This document shows, one piece after another, positions 1-8,224 of a stretch of 64,000 nt of DNA. The stretch is from Desulfosporosinus sp049943955. Lineage in GTDB: Bacteria; Bacillota; Desulfitobacteriia; Desulfitobacteriales; Desulfitobacteriaceae. The first letter of the stretch is position 1, and each line of letters starts with the position of its first letter. The notes under the pieces are model-generated. The model ran no database searches and was not told the origin of the DNA. It was given only the letters and a program-made list of their open reading frames with translations. The stretch covers positions 62,001 to 126,000 of the forward strand of contig NZ_JBNFTW010000001.1 in assembly GCF_049943955.1 (NCBI RefSeq), read 5' to 3'. The translations under genes and the position numbers were made by a program.

Positions 1-41
1 GTATCAAGAACGGGATTTGGGACAGGCGCTTAAAACCGAAC

Positions 42-257
42 TTGAAAACGAATACTTTTATGAGCCTACTTGCCGGCTTGGCGGTGTTTGTAATCTTTGG
101 AATTGAATTTCATGTCAATAATAAGCATGGATTATTGGTTCCATCGGCCGCATTGATAGGCATATCCACATTTTTCCTCTGTTTGGCTGCCTTACAGTTT
201 TCAAGTTATTTGTATAAAAAGAGAAAAGAAGCACTTGAGCAAGAATGTGATAAATAA
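42..257 (+). CDS. small two-helix membrane protein, unknown
   Basis: I do not recognise this protein. It would be 71 residues from a TTG start, or 65 from the ATG at position 60. Two hydrophobic stretches (roughly residues 8-22 and 31-53) are separated by a short polar loop containing His and Asn, and the C-terminus is Lys/Glu-rich, so it is probably an inner-membrane protein with a cytoplasmic tail. No convincing Shine-Dalgarno sequence is visible, and the frame is open to the window edge. It could therefore be the end of a larger gene. A perfect hairpin follows 40 bases after the stop. Confidence 0.4.
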   Translation: MKTNTFMSLLAGLAVFVIFGIEFHVNNKHGLLVPSAALIGISTFFLCLAALQFSSYLYKKRKEALEQECDK

Positions 258-295
258 GAACTGTCATGTTATTAACTCCGATTTGAAAATTTGGA

Positions 296-334
296 CTAAC
301 GAAGGAGTCTCGATAATCGAGACTCCTTCGTTAG
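296..334. terminator. bidirectional hairpin terminator
   Basis: A perfect 18-bp stem (296-313 with 317-334) has a three-base TAA loop. It sits between the convergent small membrane protein and lipoprotein genes. The T-rich flank is on the minus-strand side, so it mainly suits the lipoprotein transcript. Confidence 0.7.
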
Positions 335-347
335 TTCTGGCTGCTTT

Positions 348-767
348 CTATTTTGACTGAACCGTTAGAATCACCCCGGTGCCAAATATGGAAACAGAAA
401 TATTGGCGACATGGTCTTGTTTTTTCGCTGAAAAACTAATGACTTGTTTTTCTTGAGTAATAGTCCAGCCATTCTTTTTTAATAGGGCTTCATAATCCTC
501 GAACACTTTGGTATCCTTTGTGTTTTGGATAAGGTATGTTGCCTCGCCGAGTGGTTGCGTAGTGCTGGCAGGTTTATAGGAAACTGCTGACTTGACACCG
601 TTGTAGGCGGGGAGGTATGAAAATTCTTCTGTATAGGTTATTGCATTACTGGAATTAGAAGAAGTCTTTGCAGCATTATTGGTTGTTGTTATGGGATTTT
701 TGGTGCCACATGAAACTGCGGTTGTTAGGATCATTAATACCATTAAACAATAGCGCGCCTTTTTCAA
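348..767 (-). CDS. putative lipoprotein
   Basis: A secreted, lipid-anchored protein of 139 residues with no recognised domain. The N-terminus is MKKAR followed by a hydrophobic core and the lipobox TAVSC, with Cys near residue 20 as the lipidation site. Residues 21-45 are a Thr/Ser/Asn-rich linker, followed by a small mixed alpha/beta-looking domain. It is transcribed alone on the minus strand. The upstream 230 bases are AT-rich and hold the motif GAATAGTAT three times between about 915 and 953, with no evident gene. Confidence 0.75.
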   Translation of the reverse strand: MKKARYCLMVLMILTTAVSCGTKNPITTTNNAAKTSSNSSNAITYTEEFSYLPAYNGVKSAVSYKPASTTQPLGEATYLIQNTKDTKVFEDYEALLKKNGWTITQEKQVISFSAKKQDHVANISVSIFGTGVILTVQSK

Positions 768-1001
768 ACTGTCTCACCTCAGAAATTATAATAATATTAA
801 ATTCCAATATATTTTATACGATGTCAAACGATGATTTTATCACGTTTTAAACTTCTTATAGCGATTCGAAGAATTGTAAAGGTTTCAGATGAATGGGATT
901 ATATTTGTATATCAATGAATAGTATATAAATGGAATAGTATAGGAATAGTATGTAATTTTATAAATCAATAATTAGTAAATGGCAAAAAGTAAAGTCAAT
1001 T

Positions 1002-1382
1002 CTATAAAATGTTTTCAAGTGTAAATTTCTCTGTTTCTGAAATATGATTGATCAAAAGTTCTAAGGTCGAAGCTTCACCAAGAGAAAGGGGAAGGTTTTG
1101 GGTTTCTACGTATTTGTCAAGGCGAGATAGACTGAGTTCAATTTTGTCGATTTCTTGATGATCGAGCAGGATGGTCCACCAGATTTTATTTTTATCCCAG
1201 CGTTGCTGAGTTTCCTTTAACTTTCTTTGAGCTATATCCCATTGTTGGCCGGATATTGATTGTTCGACGGTGGAGATTTGAGTGCCAAGACTTTGGGTTG
1301 TTCTTTCAATATATTGATAAGACACCAAAGACCCTCCGAGTAAGAGGATAACGATAATGACGATCGTTAGATGGGTGCGCAA
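1002..1382 (-). CDS. DUF4363 family membrane-anchored protein
   Basis: A 126-residue protein with one N-terminal membrane helix (about residues 6-24, Ile/Leu/Val-rich) and an amphipathic helical remainder. A WW pair near residue 68 and the pattern QQWDIAQRKL resemble DUF4363 proteins, which in clostridia commonly sit beside DUF421 genes. That is exactly the context here, 49 bases downstream of the DUF421 gene on the same strand. The function is unknown. Helical packing against the partner membrane protein is inference from gene pairing. Confidence 0.7.
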   Translation of the reverse strand: MRTHLTIVIIVILLLGGSLVSYQYIERTTQSLGTQISTVEQSISGQQWDIAQRKLKETQQRWDKNKIWWTILLDHQEIDKIELSLSRLDKYVETQNLPLSLGEASTLELLINHISETEKFTLENIL

Positions 1383-1431
1383 AAAGTTTCACCTCGATAT
1401 TTTTTCTTAATGATTTGGTTTTTGATTTTAC

Positions 1432-2124
1432 TTACTTGTTATTAATGTTAGGGTCGCTTTTAACTTGAACAAAGAGTGTATCCGAACTATCCAAAGAGGC
1501 CAAAAGGACGTCCTCTACACGGTCAATTTTTTGTTTCTTTAGTTCAGTCATTAACCAGTTGAGATCCTTATTGCTTTGCTGCAGATTTTTCTGATTTAAA
1601 ACTCCGTCCATGATCATTGTTAAGGGCAGTCCTTCATATTGAGTTTTCAGCATAAAATCTTTGGGAATTGTAGGCCGATTTTGAGATTTGGGAAAAACAC
1701 TTAGTTGTCCGTTTGTCTCTAAAACTGCAAATTCAACTTCGGAGATGTTGGGTACATTTTTAATGCGCAGTTCTTCAAGTAAATCAGTAAGGCTATAACG
1801 ATTCTTTTTTAATTCATCTTCTAAGATTTTCCCGCGTTCGATAAGGACACTTGGTGTGCCGCAGATAATAGCCCTGGCTCGTTCGCTTTTTAAAGAAATC
1901 CAGGCCAGGGTGATGCCTGTTAGAAGCAGAACTAAAATGGGAATGATACCACTAAGGAGAGGGACACCGATATTTTCACTTGGAATGGCAGCCAACTCTG
2001 AAATCATGATAATAACGACCAGTTCAAAAGGCTGCAGCTGACCTATTTCCCTTTTTCCCATTAAACGAAGGGCTATAATAACTAAGGCATATAATATCAG
2101 AGTCCTAAGTACAACAATGATCAT
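1432..2124 (-). CDS. DUF421 (YetF-like) membrane protein
   Basis: A 230-residue protein with three N-terminal membrane helices, then a cytoplasmic DUF421 domain. The family signature is clear: LRLMGKREIGQLQPFELVV after helix 1 and the later KNRYSLTDLLEELR block. I chose the ATG at 2124 rather than the upstream in-frame start at 2190 because AAGGAG lies eight bases before it and the protein then begins MIIVVLRTL, as is usual for the family. YetF-type proteins are linked to spore or envelope physiology in Bacillus. The exact role is unknown. It forms an operon with the DUF4363 gene. Confidence 0.85.
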   Translation of the reverse strand: MIIVVLRTLILYALVIIALRLMGKREIGQLQPFELVVIIMISELAAIPSENIGVPLLSGIIPILVLLLTGITLAWISLKSERARAIICGTPSVLIERGKILEDELKKNRYSLTDLLEELRIKNVPNISEVEFAVLETNGQLSVFPKSQNRPTIPKDFMLKTQYEGLPLTMIMDGVLNQKNLQQSNKDLNWLMTELKKQKIDRVEDVLLASLDSSDTLFVQVKSDPNINNK

Positions 2125-2246
2125 TTTCAATACTCCTTCTTGGACGATTTGACCATTAACGATTCCTTGCAAAAGGTATAGTTCCCTCAAATTTTGCCTG
2201 TTATCCCTTTTGCACAGCCATTGTTTCTCAGCGTTTCCACCATAAT

Positions 2247-2275
2247 TTGGTGAATTGCCAGTTTCACGGTATAAT
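2247..2275 (+). promoter_or_regulatory. sigma-A promoter for glycosyltransferase gene
   Basis: TTGGTG and TATAAT are separated by 17 bases, about 85 bases upstream of the GTG start of the next gene. Confidence 0.55.
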
Positions 2276-2360
2276 GGTCAAAGAACAGAGTTTTTTCAGA
2301 GGGTTATTCTTCCTGTAACAAATCTAACAAACATACAGTCAAAAATGAGGAGGTTTGTTC

Positions 2361-3512
2361 GTGGAACACTTAAATGTGCTGATTTTTTCAGCGTCCTTTG
2401 GCGCTGGGCATGTTCGTGCCGCAGAGGCGATTATTGAAGCCCTGCGTGCTAAGGACCCGAACGTCAAAATTACCCACCTGGACTTTGGAGCTTTTTTAAG
2501 TAAGACATTTAATTCAGTTGTTAAAAATACTTATATTGAACTTATTAAACATACCCCCAGATTATGGGGCAAGTTTTACTATCGGACGTCTAAGATTCCC
2601 CCGGATTCGTTATTCCAGCGCTTTTTAAATGGCTTGGGACGCCGCGAATTCGTGAGATTTATTCAGGTTCTGCAGCCTGACCTTGTAATTTGTACGTATC
2701 CGACAGTTGCAGGTGTTTTAGCTCAACAGAGGCTCCGCGGAGTTTTAAATGTTCCTTTGGTGACTGTTGTTACGGATTATGCGGTACATAGCCAATGGAT
2801 TCACCCGGGGGTTGATCATTACATCGTAGGCTGTGAAGACGTTTATAAAGGGTTAGTGGCTCGGGGAATAAATCCCCAAACAATTCATATCTCCGGAATT
2901 CCGGTAAGTCCTAAGTTTGAATTTAAATTAGACCGTCGGATGATCTTGCAGAAGCTAACAATGAATCCAGAGCTGCCAACAGTCTTAGTAATGGGTGGAG
3001 CCTACGGAGTTTTAGGCGGTGCCAAATGGATTTGCAAAATTCTTTCTGAAGCCGCAATACCTCTTCAGACTATCGTAGTTTGCGGGCAGGACGAAAAATT
3101 ATACAAGGCTTTGGATTCTTTAGTTGAGGACTGTAAGAATCCGCTGGTGCGTTTCGGTTTCGTTAACAATGTTGAGGAGTTAATGAGTGCGGCGGATATC
3201 ATTATTACTAAGGCAGGCGGGCTTACTGTTTCGGAAGCTTTGACCAAACGGCTGCCTCTGGTAATTTTCAAACCTATTCCCGGTCAGGAAGAGGAAAACG
3301 CCTGCTATTTGGAGAAGATCGGGGCAGGCCGAGCAGCAGATAATGAAGAAGGGTTAGAGAAGATAATTTTTAGCCTTTTGCGGCATCCTGAGGCTGTGGA
3401 GCAAATGCGCCGGGCTGCGGCTCAAGCAGTTCCCGGCCGCGCTGCAGAGCGTGCCGTGGAAGGAATTCTGCGGCTTGTGGAAGAGCGGCGGAGTGCTCAA
3501 AGGATCGGGTAG
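2361..3512 (+). CDS. MGDG synthase/UgtP-type glycosyltransferase
   Basis: A GT28-family glycosyltransferase of 383 residues, probably adding sugar to diacylglycerol or a related lipid at the inner face of the membrane. The N-terminal donor-independent domain opens with the SASFGAGHVRAAEAI motif of the MGDG-synthase family. The C-terminal half has VMGGAYG, then ITKAGGLTVSEAL and PGQEEENACYL, the nucleotide-sugar binding signature. I chose the GTG at 2361 because GAGGAGGT ends seven bases before it; the TTG at 2355 is too close. The next gene is a polysaccharide deacetylase, so both may act in cell-envelope glycolipid or glycan metabolism. The substrate cannot be read from the sequence. Confidence 0.85.
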   Translation: MEHLNVLIFSASFGAGHVRAAEAIIEALRAKDPNVKITHLDFGAFLSKTFNSVVKNTYIELIKHTPRLWGKFYYRTSKIPPDSLFQRFLNGLGRREFVRFIQVLQPDLVICTYPTVAGVLAQQRLRGVLNVPLVTVVTDYAVHSQWIHPGVDHYIVGCEDVYKGLVARGINPQTIHISGIPVSPKFEFKLDRRMILQKLTMNPELPTVLVMGGAYGVLGGAKWICKILSEAAIPLQTIVVCGQDEKLYKALDSLVEDCKNPLVRFGFVNNVEELMSAADIIITKAGGLTVSEALTKRLPLVIFKPIPGQEEENACYLEKIGAGRAADNEEGLEKIIFSLLRHPEAVEQMRRAAAQAVPGRAAERAVEGILRLVEERRSAQRIG

Positions 3513-3588
3513 AGTCCTCCTTCGCCGCTAAGTATTCCTATTGGGAAAGGCGGCTCGGCAATAATTTCCACCGGACATTATTGTATCC

Positions 3589-3626
3589 GAAGCCTCGATG
3601 TTCAGCTTTAGCGTAAGCGAGTTCAC
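3589..3626 (+). repeat. dispersed intergenic repeat, right-end module (copy A)
   Basis: It contains GATGTTCAGCTTTAGC followed by GAGTTCACT and is almost identical to 13261-13298, with a weaker match at 8107-8135. The preceding intergenic bases carry TATTCCTATTGGG, also seen at 52001-52013. Together these look like fragments of one degraded repeat family; see the findings. Confidence 0.6.
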
Positions 3627-3656
3627 TTGTTAAGCTTAATGGTAGGGAGATAGATC

Positions 3657-4946
3657 ATGGTTTGGGGAACTTTGGTGCTTGGTCTTATTTTAATAGGTGC
3701 GGCGATCTATACAATCATTCCTGACTTGTTTCTCCATCGTTGGGGAATCGGAAGCTGGAGACGACAATTCAGCCCGGGTGTCGCGCTTACCTTTGATGAC
3801 GGTCCGGACCCGATGATTACGCCCCGTTTATTGGAAGCGCTAAAACGCCATAAGATCTCCGCCACCTTCTTCGTGATTGGCGAAAAGGCCGCTAAATATC
3901 CGGAATTGATTCAGCAGATGGTTAGAGAAGGACACCAAATTGGCGTTCATTCGTTCAGCCATCGTTATGCCTGGTTCACCTCCCCGCGGAAAACCAGCCA
4001 GGAGTGGACGGACAGTGTTCGTATCTTGGAGCAAATCCTCGGTCGAAAAATAACTTGGATGCGTCCGCCTTGGGGAACGTTTAATCTTGTGACCTGGCTG
4101 TGGCTTAAACGACACAATATGAGAGCAGTCTTGTGGAACGTGGAGGGTCACGATTGGGAGGTCCGGCGCACACCTGAAGACATCGCCGCCCGAATCATGA
4201 AAAGGGTTAATGAGGGTTCAATCGTTGTGATGCATGACAGCGGCGGAGAAAGCGGGGCTCCGGAAAATACTCTGGCGGCCTTGGATTTATTGGCAGAACG
4301 AATTCCCCGTGACTTGAAATTGCCTTTTGTACCCCTGGACTTTCCGGACTGGTCCTTTGGCCAACGGCTGACCTTCAGAGTTTGGGAAAAATGGGAACAC
4401 TATTACGCTAAAACACATCATGTAGACCGGGTTGATGATACTAATATTTTTCGATTGGAAAAAACTAGTTATGACGGACCGGAACTTTACTCTGAAGACG
4501 GACGGTTATTAGCGCAGAAAGGAGATCCGGCAGCGGAAATTCACATAGATAATATTCGGCTTCAGGCCAAAGGACGGGATATGCAGAAAACGGCCCTTAA
4601 GGCCTTGCGTCAAGCTCGAATATCGATGCCGGATTTGGCTCGGTATATTGCTGATAATCCCGGATATGCCGACATTAAAGTGTTTGTAGGTGAGACGTTA
4701 CTCTATCGAGGTGTTAAGGGTTTTGGCTTTACGGTTCAGGATTTGCCGGATACGTGGAAGAGCAAGGGAATAGCCCTGCTGCAGATGACGATTATGCGCA
4801 TCTATCATCCGGCAGGGAAGGACCGCCAAAATGAACGCTTAGGCAATAAAACGAAGCTGGTTTGGATTAGCCGGGAAAAGTTACTTTCTTATGCCGCTGA
4901 GGATCTCAAATCCGCCCAAAAAATAGTTCATAACCTAAATTCCTGA
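3657..4946 (+). CDS. polysaccharide deacetylase with C-terminal YkoP-like domain
   Basis: A membrane-anchored NodB-type deacetylase of 429 residues. Residues 1-22 form one transmembrane anchor. The NodB domain spans about 40-240, with the metal and catalytic motifs TFDDGPDP, HSFSH, RPPWG and VMHDSGG all present. The Asp-Asp pair and the His-x3-His metal ligands are intact, so it should remove acetyl groups from an envelope glycan. Residues about 250-429 form an extra domain that, from memory, resembles YkoP-like proteins of Bacilli, where ykoN is a related glycosyltransferase. Together with the upstream glycosyltransferase this suggests an envelope-modification pair. Start choice: ATG with AGGGAG six bases upstream. 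Confidence 0.85.
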   Translation: MVWGTLVLGLILIGAAIYTIIPDLFLHRWGIGSWRRQFSPGVALTFDDGPDPMITPRLLEALKRHKISATFFVIGEKAAKYPELIQQMVREGHQIGVHSFSHRYAWFTSPRKTSQEWTDSVRILEQILGRKITWMRPPWGTFNLVTWLWLKRHNMRAVLWNVEGHDWEVRRTPEDIAARIMKRVNEGSIVVMHDSGGESGAPENTLAALDLLAERIPRDLKLPFVPLDFPDWSFGQRLTFRVWEKWEHYYAKTHHVDRVDDTNIFRLEKTSYDGPELYSEDGRLLAQKGDPAAEIHIDNIRLQAKGRDMQKTALKALRQARISMPDLARYIADNPGYADIKVFVGETLLYRGVKGFGFTVQDLPDTWKSKGIALLQMTIMRIYHPAGKDRQNERLGNKTKLVWISREKLLSYAAEDLKSAQKIVHNLNS

Positions 4947-4971
4947 CTTGGATCCAATGGGGATCGAATAT

Positions 4972-5000
4972 TTGATTACAAAGCCCAAGTCTGGTATAAT
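4972..5000 (+). promoter_or_regulatory. promoter of tig-clpX
   Basis: TTGATT, 17 bases, then TATAAT with an extended TG two bases ahead of the -10 box. It lies about 230 bases upstream of tig, implying a long leader. Confidence 0.65.
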
Positions 5001-5056
5001 TGGCTAGTGAATTTTTTAGAATCAATATTTGAACATTTAACGGGAACTTTGTGTTA

Positions 5057-5081
5057 AAGGGGGAACGATATGTTCCCCCTT
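5057..5081 (+). other. leader hairpin upstream of tig
   Basis: A 10-bp perfect stem (5057-5066 with 5072-5081) around a GATAT loop sits within the tig leader. There is no T-tract, so it is more likely an mRNA-stability or pausing structure than a terminator. Confidence 0.4.
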
Positions 5082-5233
5082 AGGCGGATTTAAGCTATAA
5101 TAGCTGAAACAAAACTATTTTTGGATGTATTTGGCTTAAGCGGGGTTTGTAGTCTTGAAAAAAAGGTAAGACTATCGTAGTATCCCAACTTGCCTTGCAC
5201 ATAGAGTAATTAGTGTTTTAAGGGGGAGAACAT

Positions 5234-6517
5234 ATGTCAGTCTCTGTAGAAAACGTGGAAAAAAATGTAGTAGCTTTGCAAGTCACGGTTGAAGCAGAAA
5301 AATTTACGAATGCTGTCAACCAAGCGGCCAAAAATTTGGCTAAAAAAGTGAATGTTCCTGGGTTCCGTAAAGGAAAAGCGCCTCGCCGAATGATAGAACT
5401 TCAAGTGGGCAAGGCAGCTCTCTATGATGAAGCCCTCGATCATGTTATTGGACCAGCTTATGCTCAAGCTGTTGAGGAAAGCGGAATTAACCCAGTTGAC
5501 CGGCCTGATGTGGAATTGGTTCAAATCGAAGAAGGCAAGGAACTGATCTTTAAAGCCAAAGTTGTTGTACGCCCGGAAGTTATTTTGGGTGACTATAAAG
5601 GGTTAAGTGTTGAACAAGATGTTGCCAGTGTTACTGAAGAAGAAATTATGGAAGAATTAAAGGGCAGACAGCAGCAGCATGCTAGACTCCTGCCAATAGA
5701 AGATGGTAAAATTGAAGAGGGAGATATTGTCACCCTCAACTTTGAGGGCTTCAAAGGTGACGAGCCTTTTGAGGGCGGCAAAGCTGAGAATTACGAACTC
5801 GTGATTGGTTCGGGAACGTTTATTCCCGGTTTTGAAGAAGGCCTTATTGGTGCAGAAGTCGGTCAGGATCTTGATGTCAACGTTACCTTCCCAGATGAAT
5901 ATCATAGTGCAGAGCTAGCAGGGCAAAATGCTATTTTTAAATGTCATGTTAATAAAATCCAACGTAAAGAGCTTTCACCTTTAGATGATGAATTTGCAAA
6001 AGATGTTAGTGAGTTTGATACTCTGGATGAATTGAAAAACGATTTGCGGAATAAATTAATGAAGATCGCTGAATCAAAAGTTAAAGATGATCACCTTAAA
6101 GCGATTATTTCCAAAGTAGTTGACAATGCCAGCGTTGAAATTCCAGAAGTAATGTTTACCCAGCGAATTAATGAGATGTTCGAGGAATTAAACACGAGCC
6201 TTATTCAGCAGGGAATGAACATGGATCAGTATTATCAATTTACGAATTCTTCCGAAGAAATTATGCGTGAACGATTACGCCCTCAAGCCGTAGAAAGCGT
6301 TAAAAGAGATTTAGTTTTAGAAGCTGTTGCAAAAACAGAAGGAATTACGGTTACGGAAGACGAAGTAAATGAGGGACTAAAAAATCTTGGGGAGCGTTTT
6401 AAACAAGACCCTGCGTCGCTCAAACAATCCCTTCTAGAGCGTGGACAGATGGAGTTCTATAAGCAAAGTTTGATTCAGGAAAAAACTGTCAACTTCTTAG
6501 TGGAACAGAATGCCTAA
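5234..6517 (+). CDS. tig: trigger factor
   Basis: A ribosome-associated chaperone and peptidyl-prolyl isomerase of 427 residues, normal for the family. The N-terminal ribosome-binding domain carries GFRKGKAP near residue 44, the loop that docks on L23. The FKBP-type PPIase domain spans about 155-240 (VTLNFEGFKGDEPFEGG and PGFEEGLIG). The helical C-terminal chaperone arms follow. The start at 5234 is preceded by GGGGGAGA. It is the first gene of a co-directional tig-clpX pair separated by 39 bases. clpP, often between these genes in other Firmicutes, is not here. Confidence 0.97.
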   Translation: MSVSVENVEKNVVALQVTVEAEKFTNAVNQAAKNLAKKVNVPGFRKGKAPRRMIELQVGKAALYDEALDHVIGPAYAQAVEESGINPVDRPDVELVQIEEGKELIFKAKVVVRPEVILGDYKGLSVEQDVASVTEEEIMEELKGRQQQHARLLPIEDGKIEEGDIVTLNFEGFKGDEPFEGGKAENYELVIGSGTFIPGFEEGLIGAEVGQDLDVNVTFPDEYHSAELAGQNAIFKCHVNKIQRKELSPLDDEFAKDVSEFDTLDELKNDLRNKLMKIAESKVKDDHLKAIISKVVDNASVEIPEVMFTQRINEMFEELNTSLIQQGMNMDQYYQFTNSSEEIMRERLRPQAVESVKRDLVLEAVAKTEGITVTEDEVNEGLKNLGERFKQDPASLKQSLLERGQMEFYKQSLIQEKTVNFLVEQNA

Positions 6518-6556
6518 GCGCCTTAGAGGGAAATTCTGAGGTATAGAGGTGAGAGG

Positions 6557-7822
6557 ATGGCAAAGTACACCGACGACAAAAATCAACTGAAGTGTTCATT
6601 TTGCGGTAAAACTCAGGAACAAGTCAAGAAACTGGTTGCCGGCCCGGGTGTTTATATTTGCGATGAATGTATTGAACTTTGCAATGAAATTATTGAGGAA
6701 GAACTCACAGACGACCTCGGCGTTGAAATTGGTGAGATCTTAAAGCCTAAGGAAATCCGGGCTATTATTGATCAATATGTTATTGGTCAAGAAGAAGCGA
6801 AAAAGGCACTTTCCGTAGCGGTATATAATCATTATAAGCGTATTAATCTTGGCATGAAAATTGATGATGTAGAACTACAGAAGTCCAATATTATTATGCT
6901 TGGCCCAACGGGTTCGGGAAAAACTTTGCTGGCCTCGACTCTAGCTAAGGTTCTTAATGTTCCCTTTGCTATCGCCGATGCCACCTCGCTTACTGAAGCC
7001 GGTTATGTAGGTGAGGACGTCGAAAATATTCTCTTGAAATTAATTCAAGCTGCTGATTACGACGTCGAAAAAGCTGAAAAAGGTATCGTTTATATCGATG
7101 AAATCGATAAAATTGCCCGTAAGTCTGAAAATCCTTCCATTACCAGAGATGTATCCGGCGAAGGCGTTCAGCAGGCGCTGCTCAAGATCCTTGAGGGAAC
7201 TGTTGCCAGTGTTCCTCCGCAAGGCGGGCGCAAGCATCCTCATCAGGAATTTATCCAGTTAGACACCACAAATATCCTGTTTATTGTGGGCGGAGCTTTT
7301 GATGGCATCGAAAAGATTATTCAAAACCGTGCCGGCGAAAAAACCATGGGTTTTGGGGCTAATATCAAAAATAAAAAGGATATGAAAATTGGGGAAGTTC
7401 TTAAACAAATTTTACCCGCTGACCTGCAAAAGTACGGTCTTATTCCCGAATTTGTGGGACGTCTTCCGGTCATCGTAACGTTGGAAGCTTTAGATGAAGC
7501 TGCCTTGGTTCGAATTCTGACAGAACCGAAAAATGCTTTGGTTAAACAGTATCAAAAACTGATGGAATTAGATGGTGTTACGCTGGAATTTAAAGACTCA
7601 GCTCTTACATCCATCGCCAGTGAGGCGATACGCCGCAATACCGGAGCTCGGGGCTTAAGAGCCATTGTGGAAGAGCTTATGCTTAACGTCATGTATGATC
7701 TTCCTTCACGCACAGATGTTACGAAGTGCGTCGTTACCCAAGAAGTGGTTCAGAAGAAGGAAGAGCCGGTGCTCGTCGTGGCGGACAAGGTAAAAAAAGG
7801 TAAGAAAGAAGAATCTGCCTAA
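6557..7822 (+). CDS. clpX: ATP-dependent Clp protease ATPase subunit ClpX
   Basis: A hexameric AAA+ unfoldase that feeds substrates to ClpP; 421 residues, typical length. The N-terminal C4 zinc-binding domain (CSFCGK...CDECIELC) recognises adaptors and substrates. Walker A is GPTGSGKT near residue 116, Walker B is IVYIDEIDK, the pore loop is GYVGEDVE, and the C-terminal sensor-2 region is ARGLRAIVEE. The C-terminal tail is Lys/Glu-rich. It is followed by a strong terminator, so tig-clpX looks like a complete unit. The ClpP partner must be encoded outside this window. Confidence 0.98.
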   Translation: MAKYTDDKNQLKCSFCGKTQEQVKKLVAGPGVYICDECIELCNEIIEEELTDDLGVEIGEILKPKEIRAIIDQYVIGQEEAKKALSVAVYNHYKRINLGMKIDDVELQKSNIIMLGPTGSGKTLLASTLAKVLNVPFAIADATSLTEAGYVGEDVENILLKLIQAADYDVEKAEKGIVYIDEIDKIARKSENPSITRDVSGEGVQQALLKILEGTVASVPPQGGRKHPHQEFIQLDTTNILFIVGGAFDGIEKIIQNRAGEKTMGFGANIKNKKDMKIGEVLKQILPADLQKYGLIPEFVGRLPVIVTLEALDEAALVRILTEPKNALVKQYQKLMELDGVTLEFKDSALTSIASEAIRRNTGARGLRAIVEELMLNVMYDLPSRTDVTKCVVTQEVVQKKEEPVLVVADKVKKGKKEESA

Positions 7823-7882
7823 TATTCAAAGCTTGAACAAGCTAATCAAGCTATTACAGATTAATATTCTTTAAGAACGTTG

Positions 7883-7928
7883 AGGCTGCAATAAAACTGG
7901 TTCTTCCAGTTTTATTGCAGCCTTTTTT
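7883..7928 (+). terminator. rho-independent terminator after clpX
   Basis: An 18-bp stem (AGGCTGCAATAAAACTGG and its complement) has a five-base loop and a T6 tail. Confidence 0.9.
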
Positions 7929-7969
7929 ATGAGAATGCGAATGTTTTCGCAGGGCTGTAAAGGTATTTG

Positions 7970-8135
7970 TCCAATCGTAAGACTCCAGGCTCCCCTTTTA
8001 CAACTACAAGTGGGAGTGATTCCTATACCTTCTTTCAGTGGGGTTTGAGTCCATCCTTCGGCGCGATAGAGTTTGTTATGGGCTAGGCGCTTTCGTTACC
8101 GATACACTAGTGTTCAGTTTTAGTTGACGAGTTAC
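7970..8135 (+). repeat. dispersed intergenic repeat (copy B)
   Basis: This gap between clpX and lonB holds no gene. It begins with TCCAATCGTAAGACTCCA, identical to 19641-19658. It has an ACTACAAGTGGGAGT segment like the hairpins at 13193-13227 and 27353-27376, and it ends with TGTTCAGTTTTAGTTGACGA, a diverged form of the right-end module seen at 3589 and 13261. Confidence 0.6.
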
Positions 8136-8224
8136 TAATTTTGCGGACTTTGTGAAAGAATATGTTTGAATTTCAGCCTGCTGGCAATACTATCAGTGAG
8201 AAAAAACTGAGAGGGAATGAGTAT

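Noticed and set aside
2..106. Frame open from the window edge ending TGA at 104-106, overlapping the first small gene
   Set aside because: Too short to judge; it could be the end of an upstream gene, but nothing recognisable is visible.
5057..5081. Tig leader hairpin as a terminator
   Set aside because: No T-tract follows and it lies between the promoter and the gene it would silence.
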